From Neofusicoccum parvum (Eukaryota > Ascomycota > Dothideomycetes > Botryosphaeriales > Botryosphaeriaceae): DNA of 64,000 nt. The position numbers and the translations under genes are program-made. The notes beneath the pieces were generated by a model. That model saw nothing but the letters and a program-made list of their open reading frames with translations. It had not been told where the DNA came from and made no database searches. The stretch lies in NCBI GenBank assembly GCA_020912385.1, contig CP087215.1, positions 310,001 through 374,000 of the forward strand, in the 5' to 3' direction. How positions within the stretch are numbered: position 1 is the first letter of the stretch; each line of letters opens with the position of its first letter. Positions 27,557-39,389 of this stretch are shown here, piece by piece.

Positions 27557-29228
27557 ATGGCATCCAATTCCACGCGGGTTGAGATCCATGATCTCAACCT
27601 ACCATCAACGACCTCAGATGCACTCGAGGCATCGAAAACGGAGCACGAGATGACATTTTTACAGGCCATTCGCATCCATCGCAAAGCGGTGGTTTGGTCT
27701 GCCGTTGTATCATTGGCAACTATCATGGACGGTTACGATCTGCAGATCATGACTGCTTTCTACGGTTACCCAAGCTTCCAGAAGAAATATGGTGTGCAAC
27801 TCGATGACGGCTCCTACTCCATACCAGCATCCTGGCAACTAGGACTCAACCTGGCTTCGAATTTTGGTCTGATTGTCGGCGGATTCTTCAACGGCTGGCT
27901 CGTCGAGCATGTTGGGCCAAGACGAATGATGATCTACTCCTACATCGCTTTGGCTGGATTCATATTCATTTCCTTCTTCGCACCACGAATCGAGGTACTA
28001 CTGGTTGGAAGTTTGTTCTGCGGAATTCCTTGGGGTGTCTTTGCTACGATCGCACCGCTCTACGCTGCTGAGGTATGCCCACTCGTGCTACGAAGCTACC
28101 TTACGACCTACGTCAGCGCAACCTGGATTATCGGACGCATACTTGGCACTGGAGTCCTCCAAGCTATGATCCATAATCCAACGGAATGGTCTTACCGCGT
28201 CCCCTTCGCACTTCAATGGATATGGCCTTTACCATTAGCTCTTACGATTTATTTTGCACCTGAGTCCCCCTGGTGGCAAGTGCGTCGAGGAAATCTGGTT
28301 GCCGCCGATGCCACGATGAGACGGCTAACCAGCCGAGCTTCCCGAGTGGAAGAGGACGAAGCAGCCAGACAAGCTGTCGCCTTGATGTTCCACACAGTCC
28401 AGACCGAAAGGAACCTCAAAATTGGCAGCAGTTACATTGATTGCTTCCGCGGCACCAATATTCGGAGGACCGAGATCGCATCCGTTTCTTGGGGTGGCCA
28501 AGTCCTTACCGGATTTGCGATACAGAACTACATCACGTATTTCTTTACGCTCGCCGGACTGGCCTCCAGCAACGCGTTCAAGCTGACCCTTGGAGTTTTT
28601 GGTGCTGCCTTGTTGTGCACCGTATTCTCTTGGCTCCTGCAGTCTCGGTTTGGACGGAGAGAGATATACATCATCGGGCTCTGTGTTATGACCCCAATAA
28701 TGCTCCTTGTCGCTTTGCGTACGTCATCCCAAATTTCGCAGCAAGCACTGCCTTCGGCGATCTGACTTTCTTCGCGTAGTGGACTTCACCGCTCCCAGTT
28801 CCGCACGTAACTGGGGCCAATGTTCGATGATAGTCGTGTGGTACGGTATTTTTGGCCTCTCCGTTGGTCCCATCCCATTCGCCATCGCGACGGAAGTTCC
28901 AGCCAGCCGGCTCCGCACTAAAACCATCGCCATCAGCCGGAACACGTACTACGCCTTGTCCACGATCAATATCGTTGCCACCCCGTATCTGATCAACCCG
29001 ACAGCAGGTAATCTGAAGGGTAAAGCGGCTTTCCCTGCTACTGGCTTCTCACTGATGCTGCTATTTTGGGCTTGGTTTCGATTACCGGAAACAAAGGGCA
29101 GGACATTCGAGGAACTAGATGTCATGTTTGAACAAAAAATATCGGCGCGGATATTCGGAAGCATTGTTCTCAATGCTGATGAATTAGAACGAAGTCACGG
29201 CACCACGGTAGAGCAGTCGAAATGTTGA
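27557..29228 (+). CDS. MFS transporter 2 (sugar-porter family, maltose/quinate-permease-like)
   Basis: Two exons (27557-28718, 28780-29228; 61-nt intron) give 536 residues with about 12 membrane segments. Sugar-porter marks are MDGYDLQIMTAFYG in the first segment, the VGPRRMM loop, PESPWWQVRRG at the central loop, and PETKGRTFEELDVMFE at the end. The family takes up sugars, alpha-glucosides or polyols such as quinate by proton symport. This is unusual for a terpenoid cluster, where DHA-type exporters are expected. It could import carbon for the pathway or carry a cyclitol-like intermediate; both ideas are inference. A TTG nine bases upstream opens the same frame, but ATG at 27557 is the likely start. 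Confidence 0.9.
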
Positions 29229-30122
29229 CAGATTGCAAGTGGAGTATGAACCCGGGAGCATATGAAGCCGAGCTCTCAAAGAAGACTCCTCCCTTTCTTA
29301 CTTCAAACATCAACACAGGCCTCGCCAAGTTAGTAGCGTTTGAAAAGGTGTCCGCGTCTTCGCTGGGAATGATGCCTTCTAAGGATGACGGGACTTGAAG
29401 ATCACCTGCCATACGGTCATTCGTAAATTGGTGTTAGAGAAGGCGTTTAAGGTTGCATTTGATTGCGAAATTTCCATGTGCTTCAAATCAATCTTGTGTC
29501 TGAAAAGGCAATCGATGGCGCCTAAAGATGCCAACGCATTTTGAGCTTTGTCATTAGTCCATATCAAGTGATGTAACCGTATGCCAGATAGCCCTTGATT
29601 GCTTCCCGTGCCATTTTCACCTCATTAGGAAAATAAGCAGTTGATTTGCTAAAGGTTGTCATCGCGTCAGCTCCCGAGAATTTAGTAAAAGGCGGTGCAC
29701 GTACTTTGTAACCGGAAAGAACTACCATCACTGGCTCAGCGCCAGAACGTTTGTTTTAGAATAGATTTCTTGCCATTCAACTGGTGAGGATTGGTGCAAT
29801 GCTCCACGGTGCCGACTCAAACCCAACGTTTCTTTTTTTCTCCCCACAATCATGACAGCTTGAAGTCCGAGTAGAGAGCAGTCGGTACAAAATATGTACC
29901 GATAGCCGAAGCTAGCTACGACGCTTTAAAGTGAGCTGAAGCTTAACATCCGACACTCTATTTTGGCTGACGGAAAACCTTCCGATTAACACTATTCTGC
30001 TTTGTTAAATACTGCCTGCTCAGGTTCACGGTGCCATTCGAGTCTCATTTCCTCCTGCAGTTGACCTTCATCCCGGAATCGTTATTTCTCAACAAACCAC
30101 TTCTTGTTTCCGAACACAAACT
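29229..30122. other. Intergenic region before P450-B
   Basis: 0.9 kb without recognisable genes. It presumably contains the transporter terminator and the P450-B promoter. Confidence 0.45.
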
Positions 30123-31910
30123 ATGACTCTCGTGCCAGCTGTTGTGTTGGGCTCCGAAGTAGCTGCTTCAATATTTGTATTTGGTGTTCTCGTGACTTCT
30201 CATTACTTCATGTGCTGAAGCTCTTCATAGCTCCTTTACGCCATCGGTTCAATAGTATACAACCTTTACTTCCATCCATTACGCAAAATTCCGGGGCCAA
30301 GACTTGCTGCTGCCACCGAATTTCCGTTTATATTCAACCGCTGTTTTGGCTTTCAAGTTCGATGGACGAAACGGCTTCACGACAAGTACGGAGAAGTTGT
30401 CCGTGTGGCGCCAAGGCAGCTGTCTTACGCGTCTGCTGGTGCTTGGAAGGACATCTACGGCCACAGGATCGCAGGGAAGCCTGCATTGCCCAAAGGTACT
30501 TGTTCACCTTCGTTGATAGAGATAGTTCTGACTTTTGTGATAGACTTGAACTTCTACGGGCCGGATCTTGTCGGGTCGAATGGCATTACAAGGTGAGTTG
30601 CGAAAGTTTGACAGAAAAATGAAGGGAATCGAGTCACCTTACAGTCTTTTCATTTCTTGTCGAGGTTGTTTCCATGTTTCGTTAACGAATCATGCCACGA
30701 GCAGGTCCAACGAAGAGGATCACGCCCGTCAGCGTCGTCTTCTATCTCATGCATTCTCCGAGAAGGCGCTGCACGATCATCAAGCTGTGATGCAGAGACA
30801 CGTCGATATTCTGATACAAAAGCTCGGTGAGCTTGGTGCAGTGGATGGCGTTGATATGTCACAGATGTACAGCTATTGTGCATTTGATACCATCGCTGAC
30901 ATGTTGTTTGGGGCGTCTCTCAATATGCTGGAGAGTACAGATTATCGCCCGTGGGCTGTGGCCCTCATCGGCGCTGTCAAAACATTCGCACTTCTGCCTG
31001 CCATCAAAGCCAGCTACCCCGTCCTCAGTGCAACTCTACGGCGTATCTTCGTTCCTGAACAGCTCTTCAAACAACGCGACTTACACGGACAATATACTCG
31101 ACACTTCGTCGACACCCGTTTGCAGAGTAAAACAAATAACCAGGATATCTGGAGCTTCATGGTAAATCGCAATGGAGAGAGCAAGGACGTACCGCTGCAT
31201 GAGATGTATGCAATTGGGGGTGTTTTGATGGGCGCTGGTGGTGAAACCTCGTCTACTCTCCTTTCTGGATTGACGTACCACCTCCTCAGGAATCCGGACA
31301 AGATGGCTACCCTGACCGAGGAAGTGCGTGGTGCCTTCAAAGACCCATCAGAGATGGACTCTGCACGCCTCGGACAGCTGCCATACCTACGTGCCTGCAT
31401 CCAGGAGGGATTGCGCATTTATCCGCCGGCGGCAACGGGCATGCCCCGTGTCGTGCCACCGGGCGGCAGCGTGATTTCCGGGACGACCATCGCGGCGGGA
31501 ACGACCGTCTATGTGAGCCCCTTTGCAGCACACCGTTCTAGCGCAAACTTCTACGAGCCGGACCAATTCTTGCCTGAACGGTGGTTTGAAGAGCCGGAGG
31601 AAAAGTACGCGAATGACGTGCTCGATGTGATGCAGCCATTTCTCTATGGGCCGAGGAATTGCATCGGGAAAAAGTAAGCATCACACCCCCTGCCTTCTCC
31701 ATCGCTTTGCGTTTTGTGTCCGAGCAGAGGTTGATTCGACTTGCACACAGTCTGGCCAATATCATGATGCGGCGGATCCTGGCGAACGTGCTCTGGCATT
31801 ACGATCTTGAGCTTTGCCCAGAAGTGGGAAAGTGGGACGATCAGATCGTTTTCACAAACTGGCAAAAGCCCCCGTTGATGTGCAAATTGAAGCCTGTTGT
31901 GCGGGAATAA
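30123..31910 (+). CDS. Cytochrome P450 (P450-B), isotrichodermin C-15 hydroxylase-like
   Basis: Five exons (30123-30176, 30231-30495, 30544-30592, 30705-31673, 31751-31910) give 498 residues. The anchor exon is followed by YFHPLRKIPGPRLAA (Pro-rich hinge) and the VRVAPRQLSY region. The I-helix reads GAGGETSSTLL, ExxR is in EGLRIYPP, PERW is at PERWFE, and the heme loop is FLYGPRNCIGKN. The last intron (31674-31750) must be removed to restore GKNLA after the heme loop. The family (CYP65-like) hydroxylates sesquiterpenoid skeletons, so it is a likely tailoring enzyme here, bound to the ER. It resembles P450-F more than the other P450s of the window. Confidence 0.9.
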
Positions 31911-32856
31911 GGCACACGTGTAGCAGGGATGGACTCGGCTCTGGGAATTACGCTTAGAACCCTTATCATCTATTAACCAATTCATTTCTCTTACTCGTCT
32001 CAACGAAATAGATCTGATAAATCTATTTATACTACGATCTATTATATTTAGTGGCTAGATTTCTAGCTCCTCCTTTTGAAACTTGATTCCCTCCCCTACT
32101 TAATTGGAATAAATGTACTGTAACTGAAATGTTTTTAGAATATAGGTAAGCGAGTTGTAATTAGTGAAGGGATACAAGTCTTACGATAGAACGTGTCTTG
32201 GAGTTACAAGTACAGTTCCTCCCGGCTTGACTAACGTTAATAAAGATTATCTTCTATTCGACCGACCTCAGTCAGAAACATAAATTTAATGACCGACAAA
32301 TTGTCCGAGCCATCGGTAGATTTCGCGAGGCTTTATCCAATCATTGTAGTCGGACCTCGGAAAAAAGTCGGCTGTTTTGATGCCAATGCACCGGCCATCG
32401 AGACTCTCAAGCGCGCTGTCTCTCTTTGCGGAATCATACTATAGTGGTCTATGTGGTATTGGGCGAAAGCATAGACCGCAATAACCCTCAGTTCTACGCC
32501 TCGCTCGGACGACTACCGGATCGCGTGGACTTCACCTCACTCCTGACGTAGCAAAAGTTAGTCCGTCGGTAAACTGATCGACGGAGCTACAGCGGAATGG
32601 GCAAGTGTGACGTCCTGTGATTGAGCTCACTACAGGATGTCATGATATGGCGTCCGTCAGCAATAGTTATAGCCGTAATTTGACGTGTGACCGCGGCGTA
32701 CCAACATTAAGTAAGCACCACCTTGCAGGCTTAGGGATAACCCACGGTGCTAGCAACAATATGGCTGTGTCTCAATTGCACTAGGGCTAGTGGAAGAGAA
32801 ATTCAATGCTGTTGAACGTTCATACACCCACGACAGTACCGGAGCGCTAGCGGCAC
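31911..32856. other. Convergent intergenic region
   Basis: 0.95 kb between P450-B (+) and the aldehyde dehydrogenase (-), AT-rich from about 31980 to 32320. No gene found; both terminators should lie here. Confidence 0.45.
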
Positions 32857-34712
32857 TTATCCAATATGCACTGTCTTTGCCTCCATATACGCCATCAAGC
32901 CATCACGCCCCATCTCCCTCCCTTGCCCGCTCTCCTTCCAGCCGCCAAACGGTGCCTGGACGCTCGGAACAAACATGTTGTTCACTCCCACCGTCCCTGC
33001 CTCCACCATCTCGGCCACGCGGAGAGCTCGAGGAATAGACGATGTAAACACGGTCGCTGCACCCTATATCAGCCATTTCCAGGTCTCGGTAGAAGAATAA
33101 GCACTAGGGGGTTACTGGAAAGCCCGTAGAAGCTGTCATTCGCCTCGCAGATGGCTTCTCGCTCCGTCTCAAACGTTCGCACCACCCCCACCGGCCCGAA
33201 GATCTCTCGTCGGTAGATGTCGGCGTCTGGCCTGGGGTCCACGAACAGCGTGGGCTCCACATAATAGCCTTTCTCACCGACACGTCTGCCTCCGACAAGG
33301 AGAGTGGCCTCATGCGCGCGCTCGGCGTTTTCGATAAAGGACATGACACGGTCGAACTGCTCGCGGTCAGCGAGCGGGCCCAGCTCCTCCAGCGGCGAGC
33401 GGAGAAGAGCCGGGTCGCGCATGGCGGCTGCGATGGACGAGAAGGCGGTCTGCAGCGCGGCCAGGAAGCGCGGGGCGACGGAGCGCTGCACCAGGATGCG
33501 TGACGACGCGAAGCAGGCCTGGCCCGAGTTGACCAGAAGACCCGCAGTACAGCTGCCGCACCGAGTCAGCCTGGTCGCCGCGCCGAAACCGTGCCCGCGT
33601 CGGAGGGTGCGTACTGCCTCACCGCATTCTCCAGGTCCGCGTCGTCGAACACGATCGCTGGGCTCTTGCCCCCAAGCTCCAGGGTCACCCGCTTCAGGTT
33701 GCTCCGCGCCGCCGCCGCGTGGATCTTCTTGCCGGTGGCCACGGATCCGGTGAAACTGATCTTGGCGATGTTTGGATGCTCGGCCAGCAAGGCACCTGTG
33801 CTGCCAGGCCCGGACAGGATTTGGACAACTCCCGGGGGGAAGCCGGCAGCTTTAATGAGCGTACCCATGGCGGCGAGCCCCAGGGGCGCTTTCTCCGACG
33901 ATTTGAAAACGACCTGCATGGGAGGTGAGCGTCGGATGGGATAGGCATCCAGCGAGTGCACAAACCGTATTTCCCGCCGCTAGAGCAGGAGCGGCCTTCC
34001 ATGCGAAGGTGCTGTTCAGTGTGAATTAAAGAAAGAGCGTCGAAAAGTATCGCCATTGGAGTCAACAAGCGGCCTACCTGTGGCTGGAATTCCAAGGCGC
34101 AATGCCTGCGCACACACCCAACGGCTGATACGTCACAAACCGCCAGGGGCCGCCTGCCTCCGGTCTGAATGAAGAGCCGGCGATCTTGTCCGCCCAGCCG
34201 GCATAGTCTGTCGGTTGCTACGCATAAGCGGGATATTACATCCAGGCCTACTCGCCGAAATGGCGACACTCACACCTCCAAGCATCCACCGTCGCCGTCT
34301 TGATCATTTCCTTGAGACCGGCTGGCTGACCCATCGTCAGTGTCTCCAGGGCCACAAGCTCCTCGATATTCTCCTCGATCAGGTCTGCCAGCTTCAACAT
34401 GCGTTTCGCTCGCTCTGCGCCGGTGAATGTGCTCCACGGCCCATTCTTGAACGCTTCCCAAGCGCCAGCGACGGCGGCATCGACCTCGGCGCGGCCCGCG
34501 ATGGGGACAGATGTGATGAACTCCTCGGTGGCCGGGTTGTAGAGAGGAATGACATTGTCATCGCTGGGGGGTGTGTACTGCGGGATACGCGCAAGTGAAC
34601 GACGGGTAAGCTAGTGCCATTCAGACCAGAGCAAGTACAGGCATCCACTTACCTCGTTATTGATGAAGAAATCGCTTTTCAGTGACGAACCTTTGTCGGC
34701 GGCAGCCATCAT
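32857..34712 (-). CDS. NAD(P)+-dependent aldehyde dehydrogenase
   Basis: Seven exons (34712-34653, 34577-34274, 34207-34078, 34011-33966, 33913-33615, 33552-33116, 33056-32857) give 491 residues, the normal family length. Landmarks in order: IAPWNS near the substrate tunnel, cofactor Lys in [22 protein letters not shown], the general-base Glu in LELGGKSP, the catalytic Cys in [16 protein letters not shown], and the C-terminal [13 protein letters not shown]. It oxidises aldehydes to acids in the cytosol. In this cluster it could oxidise a P450-made terpenoid aldehyde to a carboxylic acid. The start follows an ATG pair (34712 and 34709). Splice borders at 34077/34012 leave a slightly unusual NSSHST segment. 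Confidence 0.9.
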
Positions 34713-34940
34713 GCGGTGATAGTTCCGACCCGGGGTATGCGTGAGGGGAACACGCTCGTCTTGAATTGGGTTGGTTTACGGACTCCGGGGTTTCTCTCCG
34801 AGCCATGCTCGTATCTCGGACGATTCCTGAGCCGCGGCCCATCTGCCTGCTTGTTGAATGCCGTGGATATATTGTGCGATCTCGCATCGGAACTTGGACT
34901 GCCACCGCCTTGTCACGCGTCTACCGTATTCCACTCCCAA

Positions 34941-36817
34941 ATGTTCACTACAACAGCGTTTGGAGCGCTCCTTGGAGCTGCTGCAGCAGGCTACGTCATT
35001 TATCAGTGTCTTTTTGCGCCGTTAGCTAAGTTTCCAGGCCCGTTCTGGGCGAAACTGTCCAAGGTGTGGCGAGCGTACAGCACTTCCCGTGATCACTTCC
35101 ACCGAGATTTAGTAGAGCTGCACCGGAGATATGGGGACGTCGTGCGGATTGGACCCAATGAACTGTAGAAGCTGCCTGAACCTGAAGTTCAGCCGTTCGT
35201 TGCTAATCATGGCGAACAGGAGCGTGGGCGACCCAATGGCGTTTAGAGAAATCTACAGTGAGTCGTCCATTTACTCTTTCACCTGCTCGCCGCTGTGCGA
35301 TTGGCTGAGTTCCGGACTAGAGGCAGGAAACAAGTTTCCCAAAGCGGAGTCGTACAGTGTAATTCAAGGCCGCCGGCCGTTTGATTTGACCGGGGAGAGG
35401 AGTGAGAAGGTGCATTCGGAGCAGCGGAAGCTCGTCGCGCGTGCCTACTCGATGGACTCCATGGTCTACCTCGAACCAAAGATCAATGCGGTCGTCGAAT
35501 CCCTGACAATGAAGCTGGACCAGCTCTGCGGCCAGACGATAGATCTTGGAGACTGGCTGCAATTCTTCGCGTTTGGTGGTGCTCTCCGCTGTCCGAAGCC
35601 GCCGTTCGCAGCTAACGTTCCCTTTTCGCCGCAGATGTCATCGGATCCGTCAGCTTCTCCAGAGAGTTTGGATACGTCGAGGCAGGAGACGACCAAGGCG
35701 TATTCCAGCGCATTCAGAACAGCATGGGTTCCGCGGCGTGGCTTATGCACGCTGGGTGGTTCTTCCGCGTGCACCAGCGGCTGCAGCCTCTGATCGGCAA
35801 TTGGCTTGCCTGCAACGACCGCAACGGATACTTCCACAACGTCGCGCGCAGGGAAGTTTTCGCACGCATGGATCGGGGTGGTGACAACAAGGATATCCTT
35901 GGTCAGCTCCTCACCGTGCAGAAGGAGAAGCCGCAGCTCAACAACATCAACATCTCCTTCATGATGACTTCAAACGTCTTTGCTGGGTCGGACACAACCT
36001 CAATCGCACTTCGCAGCATACTATACCTACTTCTAACGCATCCATCCGCACACGACCGGCTCATGTGCGAGCTGCAAGAAAGAGAGAGCAAGGGCGACCT
36101 GAGCGAGCCCGTCACCTTTCAGCAGGCCGAGTCTTGGCCCTACCTGCAAGCGGTCATGCACGAGGCGCTGCGCCTCTACTCGCCTGCCGGTTTCATCTTG
36201 GACCGTGAAGTCCCACCAGGAGGCATGACGATCGGTGGTCGCCACATACCGGAAAGGGCGAGTGTTCTTCGCTGTCCGTGCACTGTTATCAGCCAGCTAA
36301 GGTCCACAGGTTGTCGTTGGCACGAGTGCCTGGGTCATTCACCGTCTCCCAGAGATATGGGGTTCAGACGTGGATGAGTTCAAACCCGAGCGGTGGTTGG
36401 ATGGGGACAAAGAGGGCGATCTGAGTGAGTTTTATTTGGATATGGATAAACCTCCTTGCTGACCGTGCCAAACAAAGAACGGCACTTTTTCGCTTTCGGA
36501 GGAGGGTCAAGGACATGTATAGGCAAAAGTACTTGCTCGTGAAAGTCTCAGAGGCTGCATACTGACATATTTCATCCAGATCTCAGCTGGCTCGAAATCG
36601 GGAAAGTGGGTTTCTCGCATCCAGACGTTCCCTTCACGCAGCAATTCTGACAGGCATCCAGTTGATTCCGACTTTGATGATGAGGTACAAAATAAAACTT
36701 GCGGACAGCACGCCAATGAAGGAAGAGTACGGGTAAGTGCGAGCCTCATTTGAGCTCAATAAAATTACTTACTTTAGGATGCAGCGCTCTAGTATTTCTG
36801 AAAGGCCTAAAGGTTGA
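34941..36817 (+). CDS. Cytochrome P450 (P450-C), pisatin-demethylase-like
   Basis: I model nine exons (34941-35164, 35220-35257, 35321-35575, 35635-36257, 36310-36424, 36478-36528, 36580-36605, 36662-36732, 36778-36817), 480 residues. An anchor and the hinge FAPLAKFPGPFWAK open the protein. The I-helix has AGSDTTSIAL, the ExxR motif is in HEALRLYSP, PERW is present, and the heme loop reads FAFGGGSRTCIGKN. The fourth intron (36258-36309) uses a GC donor. The family is CYP57-like and acts on diverse ring systems. The C-terminal end is uncertain: without the last intron the frame stops at 36736, and neither ending matches the usual FVKP tail, so the 3' end may be drifting. Confidence 0.85.
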
Positions 36818-37502
36818 GCTGAGCCCTCGAAGAATATAAAACTGCTCTGCTTGTGTTTATATATTTCCTGTAAACTGTTTGAGAGGAGTATGCGGTGGTA
36901 CACTATTATAACGTCCATAGTCTAAGCTCAGCTCGAGGAAGTAAATAAATGCAAGTTTTCAAGTTCTTCGTAAAATATTATGCAAAGTAAATTAAGTAAT
37001 TTACCAGAAAGGTATCTCTTTGTAGCAAAAGACTACGGAAAGACGTAATAGCATATCTGATATACCACTCTCTGACGTGAACTACCAAATTATAATTCAA
37101 GGGTATTACAAGTATACAGGTCGTTATGTAATAGCCATATAGCTTGATTCTATAGGCATTGATTCAATCATCAACTTTATCCGTGCTCGGCTCCAAGTCT
37201 CAACTCCGTCGGACTCATCATCGCTCTCGGAAGTGAGTGCGTGGTATCTAGCTTCGTCCCTCGTAATTCTGGCAGTGTGATTTCTCAGCAGTAGCATTTT
37301 AAAGATCTGGAAAGGAGAGAGAGGGGAGAGGCGAAATTCAATGAAGTCAAGATTCACCAGATGAATACATGAAATGATGAGACGTCATTTCTCTTATGCT
37401 ATGGAAATTCTAAATTCTTCAATGTAATGGAGCGCATTGTGACAATCTGGATAGCAACATCTTGACCGAGCCGCCTTGTCCGGCGGCGCAACGAACCATA
37501 CT
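36818..37502. other. Convergent AT-rich intergenic region
   Basis: 0.69 kb between P450-C and the terpene cyclase 3' ends, strongly AT-rich. No gene recognised. Confidence 0.45.
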
Positions 37503-38939
37503 TCAAACCTTTATCAGCATACCGCCGTCAGCGTCGCGCGGAACGTCTCCCAAACCATATCTCGTTGTAGTGAGGCTTTTTCGTGTCAGCAAACTGGGTG
37601 CGCTCCTCGATGGGAAGAGTGTCAAATACCTCCATACAAAATTAGCCATTTGATTGTAACGGCAGCCTTTGATAAAGCTCGTGACATCAGGAACCTTTCC
37701 CGGCTCAGACGCCTTCACATCTTCCAAAAGCTCCTCGCCGATCTGATCGAAACGCTCGATATTGACCTTGAGCTCTTGGATGGTATGTTCGATGGCTTGC
37801 TGCAAAGTCATACCGCGGGTGTGGACAAGGACGGGAACGATGCTGTCAATGTCTCCATGGCGCTGAGTAGAATACCATTATCAGTGCTTTATCCCTTCAG
37901 CTTTGTTCGATATACGTACGATCTCCTTGCGCAATGACAACATGTCGTTCGACCTTTTCGGAAGTCAGATGAGAAGCCTTGAAAGCTGGGGTGCTGGTCT
38001 TTCTACTCACAAAGACATATTCATGTTGACTTCGTGCCACAGGGCCCGCATCTTCGGGTGCGTCATAATCCACCGCGGAATATCATCTCCATCGGCATAT
38101 CTACTGCGCATTAGTACAGCACCAGCACCGAAAGGGAGAACGAGGGTACGCTACTCGTTCAGAGCCAGCATGGAGGTTACGGCACTGGTGCCCATCCTCG
38201 TCTCCCAGTAGACGTCCGCAAGCGGCATTGCTCCCGTGAGCTTCCTGGCTTGCTCGCGCTGCTGACAGTCCATGTAGTAGTCGATCTCCTCGACGAAACA
38301 CATGATCTGGTCTGAAGCCTGGCCGTCAGCGATCTTGAATGCACTCGAGCCGGGTACGAGCACTCACCTTTGTTGTATACTTCCTGCAGCTCGGCACCAA
38401 TGATATCCAAGCTGCGGATGAGCTTGTTCGTCGGTACGTTGACATCAAAGTTGAACTTGTGCGTCTCTTCGTCAGGCACGCCCAGCGAGTACCTGGCGTA
38501 GTGGAAGGACTCCCGTCTGAATGCATTCGCGTGGTCAAGGTTGATGAAGAGCTCCGACGTGGACTGATCAATCTCGTCGTCCCAGGTGAAAAGCCATAGG
38601 AACCAAAAGGTCACCGTCTTCAGCCTCTTCGCGTTCGCACGAGGCCACCACATGGAAGAAAGAAGGGCATAGTCACCCTTCTTCAGCGCAGCGGCCCTCT
38701 CGGGAGGGTAGAGACTGTACAAAGTGTTAGCCCGAGGAAGCCGAAGCTTACGCACTCTTTCCATACTCATCGATCCTGGCTGCCAACGCTTCCTTGAGCT
38801 CGGGATAGTTCGGGTTCACAGCTTCGGGCCAATCCTTGTACAGGGGGCGGAGGTTAGGTATGTAGTATGGATTGCGGCTGAGCTCAGCCTTCAGAGCCGG
38901 TCTCGGGTTGACGATTGGCTGGACTGCTACGGAAGCCAT
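37503..38939 (-). CDS. Class I sesquiterpene synthase (terpene cyclase)
   Basis: Seven exons (38939-38752, 38714-38368, 38311-38155, 38100-38011, 37953-37920, 37862-37630, 37575-37503) give 373 residues. The aspartate-rich motif is DDEID at 108-112 (context LFTWDDEIDQ). The NSE-type metal motif NDMLSLRKE lies at 263-271, and the product-proximal RY pair is at 355-356 in TTTRYGLG. These ionise farnesyl diphosphate with Mg2+ and cyclise it in the cytosol. The FPP synthase at 61.3 kb can supply the substrate. The first intron is only 37 nt (38751-38715) but has a ctaac branch site, and it is needed because the frame otherwise stops. The cyclised skeleton cannot be read from sequence. Confidence 0.94.
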
Positions 38940-39389
38940 GTTTGGGAGGTTGTGGACGAGTTAGTAGTGGATCTTTGTAATGCTTGCGTGACGTGCCTTT
39001 CGTCAGAGTCTGGATTTGAGGCTGCTTTTTATACCTCTGCCTGATCCTTTAGACTGCGGTTAGGGACATGATCGTAGGTCTGAGTTGGAGCATCTCATGC
39101 ATCCGAAAACGCTGGCAAATCTGCCGACGCAGCTTACCCAGTCATGAGATAGCGGACCTGCAGCGCCGACAGTGGAGCTAATACGGCTGGTTGTCGGGCT
39201 ATGCTGCTAATAGTCCGAGGGAAACGGCCTCCGACATGCGGCTGTAGTGCCGATTGGAAAACACTCCGGACTATGTGAGGGTTCGTCAACGCCGCAGATG
39301 GAGAGGAGCAGCCGAAGTGGTATAAAGCGGCCCAATCAAAAATAATAGTGGCCAAAGGCTTGATGACCTCTCGGTGGAACAGGCGAACG
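38940..39389. promoter_or_regulatory. Divergent promoter of terpene cyclase and P450-D
   Basis: 450 bp between divergent starts. A minus-strand TATAAAAA at 39027-39034 lies about 90 bp before the cyclase ATG, and a plus-strand TATAAAG at 39321-39327 lies about 65 bp before the P450-D ATG. Between them are six plus-strand CCGA tetramers (39103, 39124, 39166, 39215, 39231, 39250), candidate sites for a cluster-specific Zn2Cys6 regulator. Confidence 0.65.
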
